Positions 23,506-34,983 of a stretch of 64,000 nt of DNA are shown here, one piece after another; position 1 is the first letter of the stretch; every line of letters begins with the position of its first letter. The notes below the pieces were generated by a model. The model was given only the letters and a program-made list of their open reading frames with translations. It was not told the origin of the DNA and ran no database searches. Source of the DNA: Warburgia ugandensis (Eukaryota > Streptophyta > Magnoliopsida > Canellales > Canellaceae); NCBI GenBank assembly GCA_035236585.1, contig CP141126.1, forward strand, positions 65,511,414 through 65,575,413. The letters are read 5' to 3'. The position numbers and the translations under genes are program-made.

Positions 23506-24559
23506 TGTGACACCTCAGGTTTTTATACCACTTTTTTTTTTTGTTATTTTTAAAATGCAAACAGCAGAAGACATTTTCAATATAAATTTTTTTTAGAAAA
23601 CCCAAGTGTCATCTCTATAAAAAAAAATACATTTAAGATATTCTGAGATGTGATCAATTCATATTTAACATTTACCAAGATTCTATCCAGTCACAACTCA
23701 CAGTCCAAATGTATAACTACATATACGTACATGTTTAGAAAATCAAATCAAAGTTTTATACTTGCATTGTTAGCACAAGCTCACATTACTATTGTTCTCA
23801 TCCAAGGTTCCATCTATCTCAAGCCATTTTTTCTTCAATTCAATTCAAACCAAAGTGATTGTAAACAAATAACATTATCTTAGCAAGCTTATGCTTGGTA
23901 GGTGTTTTGAACATCAATTTTTCAATTTAAATAAAGTCAAATACAAATTAAGTATCTAGGGCATTTATTCTAAGGAACAGTATACATTCATATAGTCTTA
24001 ATTGTGCAATTACTCATATCACATCATCTCATCAAGTATCAACTCATGATGAAGGTAGATCTATGTCAAATGATCTTAAAATCTAACAGCTTGCAATCTA
24101 CTTAGAGCAAATTATAAGCATATGTAATGTAATAAGCATAATAGAAATCTGATCTAAGATTTAATCTATCCACGTTCAATATTAGTACATGTAAAATCAC
24201 AAGATATCCATGTGAAGGATAATCCACCCTATCAGTATGCATAAATTAGCGATAAAACAATAAAATAATTGAATCACTTTACGATTCAGTAAAAGACAAA
24301 TCCATGCCACATCAAAATCAGAGCATGTCAACTCACCACAAGCAAATCCATTCTAAATATACATTTGACATATTATCTCACCACAGGAAAATCCATGCTA
24401 AAAACATATATGAGCATATTAACTTGCCTTAGGCAAATATATGCCAAAAACTAAATCTCGAATCAAAATCACTCATATAAAAATACCTCACAATCATCTC
24501 AGCCCAAACACGACCATACTGTAAGCACTTAGAAGCCTACTAGTGCCTCTTACACCCGC
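23506..24559 (-). mobile_element. 5' LTR fragment of a minus-strand chromovirus-like element
   Basis: On the plus strand the LTR starts TGTGACACCTCAGGTTTTTA, the reverse complement of a chromovirus LTR 3' end like those at 6075-6089 and 43646-43660. The word AAGCTTATGCTTGGTAGG near 23884 is the reversed form of the conserved AAGCATAGCTTG LTR motif. The LTR is cut at 24559 by a CACTA terminus, and I could not find where it resumes. Confidence 0.6.
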
Positions 24560-25276
24560 CACTACTGCACAAGAGGGTTTAAAAGTCAGTTCAAAATACT
24601 AATAGAAGTTGATTACCAAAGTAATTTCTATCGAGTTGACTTTGACAAGAAGTCAGAAGAAAATTGAATATAAAAGTATCAGACTTTTTAAGTTGGTTAA
24701 TGAAAAATGACTTTAGAATTTGGGACTGTTGAAGTTGGTTTACAGTTTTGACTTGAAAAGTCATTATCTATGGATAATATTTCAAGATGGAATTTAATGA
24801 CTGACTTTAGAAGTTTGGACTTTTAAAGTCGTATTTAAAAATTTAACTTTAAAAGTCACTTCTGAAGTCAAAATTCCAAATTCCGAATTTAAAAGCCTTT
24901 TGAAGTTGGAATTTCAAATTCCAACTTTAAAAATCAATAATTTGGGAAGAAGTTCAAAATTTTTTAAGCCAAAATTCTAGGAACTTTTAAAGTCAAATTC
25001 TAGATTTGACTTTGAAGTTTCAATTTTTTTTAAAGTAGAATAAAGACTTTAAAAATAATTTTTAAAGTAGAATAAAGTCATTTTCTATTTTTACTTTTAA
25101 AATTGTTTTAAAGTTGAAAATTTATTTTTTACCTAAAAAATGCTTTTTAAAGTAATTTTTTTTTCATATTTAAATGTTTTTTTATATATTTAAATATATA
25201 ATTTTTACTTTAAACTCTCTTACTTATAATGACACCAATTTTTCATGAAATTCAACATTGATCCATGCATTCTATA

Positions 25277-25301
25277 CCACACACACACACACACACACAC
25301 A
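25277..25301. repeat. (AC)n microsatellite
   Basis: A run of CA dinucleotides in the AT-rich non-coding stretch of the reverse miniature CACTA unit. Confidence 0.95.
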
Positions 25302-25439
25302 AACAAGCACAAGAACAAGGAATCAAGTATTTTTTGGATAAATCCTCATTTATCATCCTTTTATTGCATATATCAATTGTTACATATTAATACATCTCGT
25401 TAATGCAGGATATCATATGATCAAAGAGCTAATCTAGAA

Positions 25440-25960
25440 CTATTTCATCAAGATTTGGCCTCTTAGTATTCAACTCACACCACTTTTAATGGAGAGAAAA
25501 GGTAAAGCTTTAAATTGCAACATCCTCGGCCAACATGATGGAAATATATTTCTCATCATCAAACCCTAATTTTGGATAAGAACTACAGAGCATGAGTTTC
25601 TCCCTTTCTTCAACATTGAGGGTTAAATAGTGAAGTAGTTGTTGTTTTCACTGAAATCATAAGCGTTTTTCCAGAATCACAATGATCTAACCAAGATCTT
25701 AACCCCATCATCTACAATGACAAAGCCCATTTCATGCACAATATGCAACATAGAGTTAGAAATAAGAAAAGTCACAGATGACAATAAGAGGGTTTATTAT
25801 TCTTACCATGTTTTTCATGCCACAAACATTCAAAATCTCCAAAATGGATGTCAAGAAGGAGATAGGAGAGAGATAGAAGAACCATACGAGGAGGCTATCA
25901 TTTTGCCAACAAGATGAAGAACTTCGATGGGGAATACAAGAAAAAATGAGATGATTTTAG
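25440..25960 (-). pseudogene. CACTA leader exon / small ORF remnant
   Basis: On the minus strand, this matches the region after the first promoter of CACTA II (26990-27290) and the 12004-12300 segment. Shared landmarks are a GGGGTTAAGA...TTTGATCAT stretch, ACTACTTCTCT...CCTCA, and a GTTCT(C/T)ATCCAAAATTAGGGTTTGATGA-like stretch. In the best preserved copy it would encode a short protein with TTSLSSLTVEERENNMICG and HPKLGFDEEG. No known domain is recognised, and the short length and stops here suggest an untranslated leader or a dead small gene. Confidence 0.5.
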
Positions 25961-25963
25961 CCT

Positions 25964-25970
25964 TTTTATA
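25964..25970 (-). promoter_or_regulatory. TATA box of the reverse miniature CACTA
   Basis: On the minus strand this reads TATAAAA, lying between the subterminal array and the leader exon exactly as at 11748 and 26837. Confidence 0.55.
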
Positions 25971-26170
25971 AAGGAAAAATGACTTCTAAACTTGGTTTTC
26001 AAAATCATATTTAAAAGTAAGTTTTAAAGTAGTTTTTGATCAGACTTTAAAAGTCACTTGTAAAGTTAGTTTTTAAAAATTCAACTTTAAAAGTCACTTG
26101 TAAAGTTGGTTTTTAGAAATTCAACTTTAAAAGTCCTTTTTAAAGTCATTTTTTTCTTGACTTTTTAAAA

Positions 26171-26421
26171 ACATTAATTAAGGAGGCACCAAATAATGTT
26201 TAATACAATTCAGCATTGAATCATGCATTTTGTACATAACAAACACAAGAACATGCAAATCAAGTTATTTTTCAAATAACTCCTCATTTATTATCCTTTA
26301 TTACAATAATGCATATATACATATATCAAACATCACATAGTATTCCATCTCACCAATACAATGTAGTATATGATAAAAGAGCTAATATGAAATTATTTAA
26401 TGAAAATCTAGGACATGTCAT
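26171..26421. other. Second copy of the CACTA AT-rich 3' stretch
   Basis: This is similar to 25210-25460 (shared words AACTCCTCATTTAT, AAAAGAGCTAAT). It is cut off at 26421 by the terminus of CACTA II, and reads as remains of another CACTA copy in minus orientation. Confidence 0.5.
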
Positions 26422-26835
26422 CACTACTATACAGGAGGGTTTTAAAGTCGGCATAAAGAAGTCGCTTATAGGACTGCCGACTTTATAAATATTTGAGAAG
26501 TCGTTTGAAAATAAATGACTTTAAATATATATACTTAAGAAGTCATTTAAGCCTAAGCAACATTAAAAAATTGGCGTGAGGAGGGAATTTTTCACGGGAA
26601 GAACTTTTAAAGTCGTTTTTATGAATTTGAAGTCCTTTTTGTAAAAACGACTTAAAAATGCATAACTTTTGAAGTTGTTTTAAGGAAGCAACTTGAAAAG
26701 TATCGCTATAAATTTGGTAAAATATTTTATTTAGCAGGAATGGAATTTTAGAGTTTGTTTAATACTAAGTGACTTCAAAAGTTAGATATTTTCAAAGTCG
26801 TTTAGCACTAAACAACTTCTAAAGTCTTTGATGGT
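26422..26835. repeat. Left terminal repeat and subterminal hairpin array of CACTA-II
   Basis: The first motif (TTTTAAAGTCGGC) begins only 17 bp inside the terminus. Motifs alternate in orientation to about 26825, with AGTCGTTTTTATG...GTAAAAACGACTT at 26612-26651 as a clear hairpin. Confidence 0.8.
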
Positions 26836-26836
26836 T

Positions 26837-26844
26837 TATAAATA
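26837..26844 (+). promoter_or_regulatory. TATA box of CACTA-II
   Basis: TATAAATA lies at the inner edge of the subterminal array, about 20 bp before the first ATG of the leader ORF at 26857. Confidence 0.6.
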
Positions 26845-26856
26845 AGCTATCAAAGT

Positions 26857-27290
26857 ATGTTTTTTCCTTTATCTTCTTCTTCTCACCGTTTTGGCATGAT
26901 AGCTTTGTTTTTGGGCTTTATGCTACTGTCTTTTTCCTTTCCTACTTTCCATTTTTACATTTTGACTGTTCATATCATGGAAAAAACTGTAAGTAAACCA
27001 CAACTTCTTTTAAATCACACAAATATTTCTTTTCTTATTACTAACTTTTTTATTTTTTTATTTTGTAGATCATGTGGGTTTTCACACTACATATCATGGG
27101 GTTAAAGAATCTATTTGATCATCTTGATTTGACCAAAATTGTATCATTTAAAATGACAACTACTTCTCTCTCAAGCCTCACTGTTGAAGAAAGGGAGAAC
27201 AATATGATTTGTGGTTCTCACCCAAAATTAGGGTTTGATGAAGAGGGTGATTATAACATCATCTTTTGATGAAGAGGGTTGGATGTAATA
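26857..27290 (+). pseudogene. CACTA-II leader exon / small ORFs of unknown function
   Basis: Two overlapping short ORFs occur here: 26857-27105, hydrophobic and phenylalanine-rich, and 27072-27269, with FKMTTTSLSSLTVEEREN and PKLGFDEEGDYN. A T-rich stretch before 27069 followed by TAG looks like an intron acceptor joining the two. The second part is conserved at 12004-12300 and, reversed, 25440-25960, so it is a regular part of this CACTA family rather than chance. I do not recognise a domain; it may be a 5' exon of the transposase or an untranslated leader. Confidence 0.45.
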
Positions 27291-29579
27291 AAAAAATAAT
27301 TTGATTTTCTTTTAAAGTCATTTTTCTGAAAACAACTTCAATTGTTCTTTTGTTTTAAGAATTATTTTGTCGACTTCTGCCTTGCGCTCTCTGTTTATTA
27401 TTTGTGGCCAAAAACTAAAACAGACTTTTGTTTCCCTACTCCAAACTAAATCCTACCTGTGTGAATTGGAATTACATTAACAAATTCAGGGTCAATATCG
27501 ATTTTTGAGTGTTGGTTAGTATCTCTATGTTTATCTCATAAGTATTATGCTTATTTGAAGAATCTTTACAAGGTTGGGGGTTAGAAATTGTTCTTTTGAA
27601 AGTTGATTTTATTCATGAATGTGTCTGTCATAATTTGCCTTTTTTCATTGTTAATTGAAAATTTCCATGAAATGTTGTTATTTTGAATACTTTTAATTTA
27701 TGTATATCTAATGTTTGTTAAAATACCTAAACTAATCTTCTCATGTCTTACAAGTCTCCACACAAATTTGCTTCAATTTCTTGTGATAATGGACAAATAT
27801 GCTTGGATGTTTGCAACAAGCACATTGAAAGAATATGAGGAGGATACAGAAATTTTCATAGAGTTTGAACTTAGGACAGGTGTTGATCATAATCGCATTT
27901 GTTGTCCATGCTCTGTGATGACCCGGGTTTTTATATGATGCAATTTTGATAAAAAGGCGAGATCTCTTGTTTTATAAGTATGAAATGCATGAAAATCTTT
28001 TTCGTTTTGGAAAACAATCTTTCATAAAACCCCTGAGTGTCAAAACACATTCTCAAATTATCTAGCCATGGAAAAGTTTTAAATCAACATTATTCCCAAG
28101 AAAGTGTTAGTCATAGCCTCTACTATAGAGAGTAACTACAATCAAGTAACATTGAAAGATAAGGTAGGGGTTTACTTACTTGCACTTAGTCTGGGTGTCT
28201 TATGTCACAAGCGTTCCTTGCTCTTAAGTGTTTACTTTGTGTCTGAAAAATGTTGAGGATTGGGTGAGTATATACTATACTCAGTAGGAGTCCATCACTA
28301 CTAGTTTTATAATGCATGAGATGTTTAAAATCATATGCTCTTTCAAAGTATGTGCATGGTTGAACACTCATGTTCAAGATCGGAATTAAAAACCATTGTC
28401 AAACCAAAATACTAACGACTTAAAGGATCACATAATCCAAATCGAAAGTATCATATATATATCATAACATTATGATATGCATAAGATGCTTCATTGAATC
28501 CAACTCATGGATATCTAGTATGGTATGGTCGACCAACCTCATATCATGCCATATGCAATGCAAATAAGTCCACGAAACCATAGGGTCCAACTATGCCCAC
28601 AACCTCGCCGACGTGTGGTCCCTGGGTACCAAGGACACTCGGTCATAGCCTCAACGGGGCCTATGACACGTCGAACTAGTGCTGTGACACCAGTGGTAGC
28701 CCCCTGTACCACATGCAGTCGATGTAGGGACGTTGCCCTTTTTGGGCGTGGTACCCATCCACCTGATAGTGGTAGAGGCTGGAGGCCAACCCAAACCTCT
28801 TGGCGTAGCGCCCACGAGCTTATCAGCCCAAATCATAATCAGATCAAACAAGCTAAAACCTCTCTTTTTTCAAAACCTGTCCTCTTTGGGTCCCTCACAA
28901 CTACCTGGCCCTTGGCACTCCAGCATCTTTTGGTAACCCTCAAGGACATTCCATTTTTGCAAGAACTTAATGCTCACAAATCATGCAATATGTGCAATTA
29001 TTTACAAAGCATGTTTATGCATAATGTGTTTATCCTATGCATGCTGAATTCATTTATATGCTAAACAAGTCATCAAATAAGTCATTCTAAATAAGTCATA
29101 TAATTTATACTTAAATCATGCATTCAAAATAGTCATGACTCTTTTTAAAAGTCTAGTAGCGATAGAGCACCTACTTGGCTAGGTCGCTCTAACCCCTTTG
29201 TCCTCGTATGCTCCTGAACATGGTTTGGGGAATCAAGGTTAGTCTGGCCTATCTTTTATAGGTTTTAGAGTGGTTGGTCTTATTACTTAGGCATTAAGGG
29301 TTCATCCCCATGCCTATCGGTGTCCTAAGGTCCTAATTGGGCCTTAGTATCATCAGTTTTCCATAGGTCTAGCGGCCACGCACCACCATCCTATTCTAAG
29401 TGTCGTGCCCACCTTTGATTGGGATTTGATCAGGGATTTTATAGTTTGGGTGTGTCTACGTCGTCGACACAGACACAACGCCTTTTGCGGCGCCTCAATC
29501 GGAGCTCTAGATCTCAAGTTATAAGCTTTTTAGTATCACATGTACATAAGGGCCTTTAAGAGGTGAAAATCTAGAATGC

Positions 29580-29810
29580 TAGCGCGCTGTGCATCAGCGG
29601 CATGCGCCCCAGCGGGTCTTTAAGAGGTGGAAATCCCAGTTTGCTAGTGCGTTGCATGTTAGTGACATGCGCCCCAGCGGGCGCGTCTGTAGACGCGTTG
29701 GATTTCCCACCCGTCTTTTCCTTTTGCGGGCGCGTCCATTTGGTTCTCTCGAACGCGGACGACGTGTTTCGTCCGGGGGGGGAGGTTCTATTCGTTGGGG
29801 AATCGGGGCA
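29580..29810. other. CpG-rich island inside solo LTR 2
   Basis: This stretch has many CG dinucleotides (GCGCGCTG, GGGCGCGTCTGTAGACGCG, CGAACGCGGACGACG) in an otherwise AT-rich and CpG-poor window. It lies downstream of the minus-strand TATA box at 30083, so it would be in the transcribed part of the LTR. Comparable islands occur in LTRs at 41490-41870 and 53380-53600. Confidence 0.7.
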
Positions 29811-30082
29811 TCCTCAGGACGCCCTGGTTCGACCCTGTTGAACCAGTATGGCCCAGAGATCTTCCTTGGGTCCTTGGTGACTCTCCAGGGCCCGTTTTTG
29901 CATGATTTTTCATGCAAAAACTTAGGGAAACTGAGCCTAGGACTACTGTGAAGACGGGTTTTGAGGGATCTTAGACTTACCTGGCTCGTTGTTGGGTTTT
30001 TCTCCACATTTCTCCTCTTGGTTGCTTCTCCAAAACGGGTTTTTCTCAAGCTTTTGGGCTGCCATTAGAGGTGCCCAAGAGC

Positions 30083-30092
30083 TCTATTTATA
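30083..30092 (-). promoter_or_regulatory. TATA box of solo LTR 2
   Basis: On the minus strand this reads CTATAAATAG, a strong plant TATA box about 430 bp inside the LTR's 5' end. Transcription would run leftwards, through the CpG-rich island. Confidence 0.65.
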
Positions 30093-33000
30093 GAGCTATA
30101 AGAGGGTTCTGGAAGGGGCTCTCACCACCCTTGAATGGCGGTGGAGAAACCTCTAGAATGGCAGTGATTTCTCCTCCAATCACTGCCGTTCTAGAACCCT
30201 CTAGGAGGTTGAAGATGAAGGGTGCCCGTATCAAAACCGGCCCCTGTGTTTTGCAGGCTAAATCCGTTTTTTAGTAAAAATTACATTTTTGCCCCTAAAC
30301 TTCAAAGGGCCATAACTTGCTCATTTTAACTTCGTTTTGGGTGATTTTGGTCTTGTTGGATTCCTTTTTCCAAGATGCACCTAATGATATCATTTTCAGG
30401 ACCAAATTTCTGGGTTCAGTCAAGGTGAATAGTGAAATGACCAAAATACCCTTATCTCCAAAAACTGAACTTTTCATTGCTAACTTGGGATTTTAAGGTT
30501 GCAAAATTGGAGTCATTACATGCTCAAAATGTGGAAACTTAAATAAATTAATTGTAGGGGTGTTGAGAGAACACTTGTGATTAATGGAATTGATGAAAGC
30601 TACCATCCATGGATTTGGCATGGAGAAGAACTTCTACATAGGCCCTTGATAAGGCCTGGAATATATGATCAAGACATTGTAGGAAGGGTTGGAGATAATA
30701 GTATAGCTATACCAATATTTCGAGATGCACACAATGACTTCTAGGATGACCATGAATAATTTCATGCTACAATAGGGGAAGCCAATCAGCCATTGTACCC
30801 TGAGTGTAAAGATTATACCAAGCTATCCATAGTGGCAGAACTTAACAACGTGAAATTAAGATTTGGTTTTTGAGATCACGGTTTTATAGAAGTCTTGAAA
30901 GTAGTGGGTAAGATGCTATGGAAGGATAATAAATTGGCGAGGTCCACATGGGAGGCAAAGAAAACCATGGCTGCACTAGAGTTGAAGTATGAGAAGATAT
31001 ATGCGCGTCCCAATGATTGCATCTTATATAGGAAGGGGCACAGGGATAAAACTATATGCCCAACTTGTAGACAATTAAGATAGAAGTTAATAAAGAATTC
31101 AACTGAGACAGTTATAGGCATTCTTGCAAAGGTTCTATGTTACTTCCCCCTATGCCAAGGTTCAAAAGAATGTTTCATATAACAGAAATGGTGAAGAAAT
31201 TAGTGTGGCATGCCATTGACAGGGTAGATGATAGCTTTTCATGCCATCTAGTAAATTGGCCAGCGTGGAAACTCATAGACTTCATGTGGCCTAATTTTGG
31301 TGAAGAACCTAAAAACCTACGTCGAGCATTATCTATAGATGGGATTAATCCTCATGGTTCTATGAGTAGCAGGTATAGTTGTTGGCCGGTTATATTAGTT
31401 TGTTACAACCTTCCACCTTCTCTATGCATGAAGAGAAAGTTCATGATGCTAATAATGTTGATATGAGGTCCAAAGCAGCCAGGGAATGACATTGATGTGT
31501 ACATGTCTCCCCTGATTGATGATTTTGTGACATTATGGGATGGAGGCATTGAAGCATACGATGCATACATGAAAGAGTCATTCACCCTAAAGGCTATATT
31601 ATTGTGGATGATAAGCGATTTCCCTGCAGACGGTAATTTGTTTGAATGTACTATGAAGGGATACAATGCTTGTCCTATCTGTAGTGATCAAACATGTGCT
31701 GTACGACTTAAACATGGTAGGAAAATGGCATTCCTTAGACATAGAAGATGGTTGCGCAGAGACCATCCATATCATTCTAAGAAGGGAGAATTTAATAAGA
31801 GTGTAGAGAGAAGGACACCTCCAAAGATTTTGATAGAACGTTAGGTATTGAAGCAGTATGAAAATATTAATGTCTTGTGGGGAAACAATATGAAGAAATC
31901 AAGTAAATGTGTAGGTGAAAGTAATTGTAGAAGTTGTTGGAACAAGAAATCAATATTTTTTTGTTTGCCATATCGGAAATCATTGCATATGTGCCATGTG
32001 CTTGATGTCATGCACATTGAGAAGAATGTGTTAAAGCTTGACTGGTACCTTGCTTAATATCCTAGGAAAGACAAAGGATGGACTTGCAGCTCAAATGGTT
32101 CTTATGAACATGGGTTTGAAGAGGAGGTTGCACCCTGAGGATAGGGGTAGTAAGGAACATACCTGCTTAAGGCAAATTTACTCTCGATACAAAGGAGAGG
32201 AGAATAATGTGTAAAACCTTGGTTGAGCTCAAAGTCCCATATGGCTACTCTTTGAACTTTAAAACATTGTTTCCATGGAAGAGCTAAAATTGTTGGGGAT
32301 GAAGTCCCACGATTGTCATGAATTGATACAATAACTATTGCTTATAATAATACGTTCTATGTTACCAAACAAAGTTAGGAGAGCTATTACAAAATTCTGC
32401 TACTTCTTTAATGCTTTACGCAAGAAGGTGGTTGATGCTTCAAAATTGCAAGAAATTCAAGGTCATCTAGTGACAACTTTATATGAGCTTGAGACAAATT
32501 TTCCTCCATCCTTCTTTGATATCATGGTACACTTAACAGTGCTCCTCATTGATGAGGTCAGACTTTGTGGGCAAGTATACTTCTAATGGATGTATCCATT
32601 TGAGAGATACATGAAAATTTTAAAAGGGTATGTACGGAATCACAACTGGCCAGAGGAGTGTATAGTTGAATGTTATATTGTAGAAGAAGTAGTGGAGTTT
32701 TGCACAGAGTACTTAGCAGGAGTGGATGCCATTGGAATCCCAAGAAAGAAATAATCAGTTGCATTTTATGATCCAAAGGTTGGCGAACCTCTATCGAGTG
32801 GTCGTGTATTGACCGTTGCCTATAAAGAATGAGACCAGGTGCATCTTTATGTGTTGCAAAATGTTGATGAAGTCCAACCTCACATTGAGTAAGTTGATAA
32901 TGCATGCATGCACTTATGTAAAATTTAATTGTTGATGGTTAATTACATTTTCTATGATTACTCTATTAATTTATGTGTGTGTACGCAATGAATCCATAGA

Positions 33001-34074
33001 TGTACTTAAGGCTAAGAATCCAATATACGTAAAGAAATAGAAGTGGCTACAATGCATAAGAAGGTAAAATAAAAGAAAGCTCACTTAACTTATAAAACTA
33101 CATTATGTATACATGTATGTATATATTAATCTTACGTACTTAAGCCTACTTAATATACATAGATTCAAGATCAGCAAGCAGTAGTAGGCAACAGTATATA
33201 AGAAACATTGGGCTGGATGGCAATGGGATTATGACTAGAAGTAATAAAATATGCTGGATATGCCATCAATGGTTATCGCTTTTACACAAAAGACAGTGAT
33301 AACTCAAGAGTGCAACAAAATAGTGGAGTAAGCTTAGTTGCCAATGCTATATTCTTTTCAAGTTCAAAGCATAATAGGCCAATAGTTGCTAATGATATTT
33401 ATTATGGGGTTATAAGAGAGAGATGGGCCTTGGATTATACTTTCAAAACTGTGGTTGTGTTTAAGTGCGATTGGGTGGAACACAATAGCATCAAAACTGA
33501 TGCCCTTGGATTGACATTGGTTGACCTCAATAGGATTGGGTATAAAAATGATCAATTTATTTTGGCATCTCAAGCAAAAAAAGTATTTTACATATAAGAT
33601 GAACATGATAAGAGATGGTCAACAGTTTTATCATCCTGTCCAAGGGGTTTTTATGAGGAAGACGATCTAGGAGATGCTGAAATCAATTACTCTTCTATTA
33701 CCAAAACAATCCCATCAATCGAAGCACTATTTGGTGAGAATGAGGATTATAAGCGTGACAATGGTGAGGAGGGTGCTTGGGTTTGAAAACAATATATATT
33801 TTGGGCTACATGGAATATGTATATTAGTCAATTGTAATATATATATATATATATATAATTTCATGTTTATAAATTTTAGCTCTGCTTTTGTTATGAGCTA
33901 TATGGATCAATATTAACAGTGAGCTATATATATGTGCATAAAAAGAACGCATGAATCAATGTTCACTATCATAAAAAGGTCATTTCATTGTATATTACTT
34001 GTTAGATATTGTGAAGTACTAACACAATAGGTGCATATATTTTGAATTAAAAAATTATAAAAAATTTATAAGAT

Positions 34075-34185
34075 ATTGTATACTTTTAAAGCCATTTTCA
34101 ATAAAACAACTTTAAAAGTTAAGTCTTTTAAAGTCATTTTATTGAAAACAACTTTAAAATTTAAGACATTTAAAGTCGTTTTAAA
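34075..34185. repeat. Last subterminal motif block of CACTA-II
   Basis: Three to four alternating motifs (TACTTTTAAAGCCATTTTC...AAAACAACTTTAAAAGTTAAG, then TTTAAAGTCGTTTT) mark the right subterminal region. The terminus itself is missing. Confidence 0.7.
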
Positions 34186-34912
34186 AATAGGATACAAACG
34201 TAATTAAAGGAATTCTATAAAGTGCAAAAATGGAATTACACCAAAATTTTGGTTAAAAAGAAAAACAATAGGGAAGAGGAAACCCAATGAGGGCGCCAGT
34301 GATGGAGGGGGAGAAGGGAAGAGGAGAAGAAGAGGGGAGAGGGAGAAAAGGGGGGAAACCCATGTTGAGTTTCCTACGGGGAACCACCTGTGTTAAAGAA
34401 CGACGACGTTGGTGGTTTGGGTAGTGAATAAAGCTGGTCATTGTTTGGATGGTGCGTTGTTGAAGTAGAGTCGGTGGAGAGTGGAAGCAGCTAGCGGTTC
34501 TGATGTCGTGCAAGCGATGAGGGAACCCTTTTGGCCAGTGATTGGATGCTAGTTGGTGGAGACAAATTGAGGAGCAGAGCAGAGGGGGAATCAGGTGACT
34601 GGAGTCTGGTTGTGCGGTGAACAGAATGAGAGACAGAGGCATTTTGTGGTGAGAAATAGAGAGAAGGAAGAAGAAGGGAGGTATGGCGAAGATTGGGTAC
34701 GTGAGAAGGAGTACCTAAGAGAGAGGTCTAGGAGTGGAGGAGAGAGCGTGGGAGAGAAGGAAGAGAGAGGGAGTAAACTGGGAGAGAGCAGAGAAAGAAT
34801 GTGGAGAAAAGAGGAACAAAGGGAGAGCTGAGAGGGGAAGGAGTGAGGTCAGCTTTTTGGAAGCCAGAGAAATAGAGAGATGGTGAGGGAGAAGGAAAAG
34901 TGTGTGTGTGTG

Positions 34913-34983
<71 letters not shown>

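Larger units (their letters stand above)
24560..26170 (-). mobile_element. Miniature CACTA-like unit, minus orientation
   Basis: The left terminus CACTACTGCACAAGAGGG at 24560 is close to the right terminus of CACTA-A. It is followed by a long subterminal hairpin array (24585-25180), an AT-rich stretch with an AC microsatellite, a leader exon on the minus strand (25440-25960), a minus-strand TATA box, and a second hairpin array (25975-26165). The order mirrors 11605-12895 in reverse. No transposase is present. The right terminus is not preserved; adjoining sequence (26171-26421) repeats the AT-rich stretch of 25210-25460. Confidence 0.62.
27914..30520 (-). mobile_element. Solo LTR 2 (2607 bp), minus orientation, inside tnp2
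   Basis: It begins TGTGATGACCCGGGTTTT and ends GGAGTCATTACA on the plus strand, with matching 5 bp duplications TGCTC at 27909-27913 and 30521-30525. The terminal bases form an inverted repeat (TGTGATGAC / GTCATTACA). Removing it rejoins the transposase reading frame across the cysteine-rich motif, as comparison with 7725-7780 shows. Orientation is inferred from the ...ACCCGGGTCATCACA 3' end on the minus strand, shared with the other chromovirus-like LTRs, and from the minus-strand TATA box. There is no second LTR or internal domain. The ORFs within it (28525-29064, 29594-30049) have no known motifs. Confidence 0.93.
27789..33786 (+). pseudogene. CACTA tnp2 transposase pseudogene (copy in CACTA-II), split by a solo LTR
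   Basis: The ATG at 27789 opens the transposase-associated N-terminal domain (MDKYAWMFATSTLKEYEED, then FIEFELRTG and the cysteine motif CCPCS). The gene is interrupted at 27914 and resumes at 30526. The tnp2 core runs from about 30780 to 32050: EAKKTMAALELKYEKIYARP, NDCILYRKGHRDKTICPTC, SLSIDGINPHGSMSS-like, SRYSCWPVILVCYNLPPSLC, MKRKFMM, IDVYMSPLIDDFVTLWDGG, CPICSDQTC. DUF4218 is at 32290-32760 (FFNALRKKVVDASKLQEIQG, ELETNFPPSFFDIMVHLTVL) and DUF4216 at 33370-33600 (NDIYYGVIRERWALDYTF, GLTLVDLNRIGY, FILASQAKKVFYI). It ends EEGAWV-stop at 33786. It is better preserved than the copy at 7625, but has several stops and frameshifts. Confidence 0.9.
26422..34185 (+). mobile_element. CACTA-II: second CACTA element, right end lost
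   Basis: The left terminus CACTACTATACAGGAGGG is at 26422, preceded by CAT. It is followed by a subterminal hairpin array, a TATA box, a leader exon and the tnp2 transposase pseudogene (27789-33786). After the gene come an AT-rich stretch and a last block of subterminal motifs at 34075-34185. No CAGTAGTG-type right terminus is present, so the end was deleted or overwritten, and 34185 is where the motif stops. The internal solo LTR (27914-30520) accounts for 2.6 kb of its length. Confidence 0.7.

Noticed and set aside
28525-29064. 179-codon plus-strand ORF
   Set aside because: It lies wholly inside solo LTR 2, antisense to its inferred transcription, and has no recognised domain.
29594-30049. 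151-codon minus-strand ORF in the CpG-rich island
   Set aside because: It is in the LTR sense direction, but its basic, low-complexity composition has no family motif; overlapping plus-strand frames are open too because of GC-richness.
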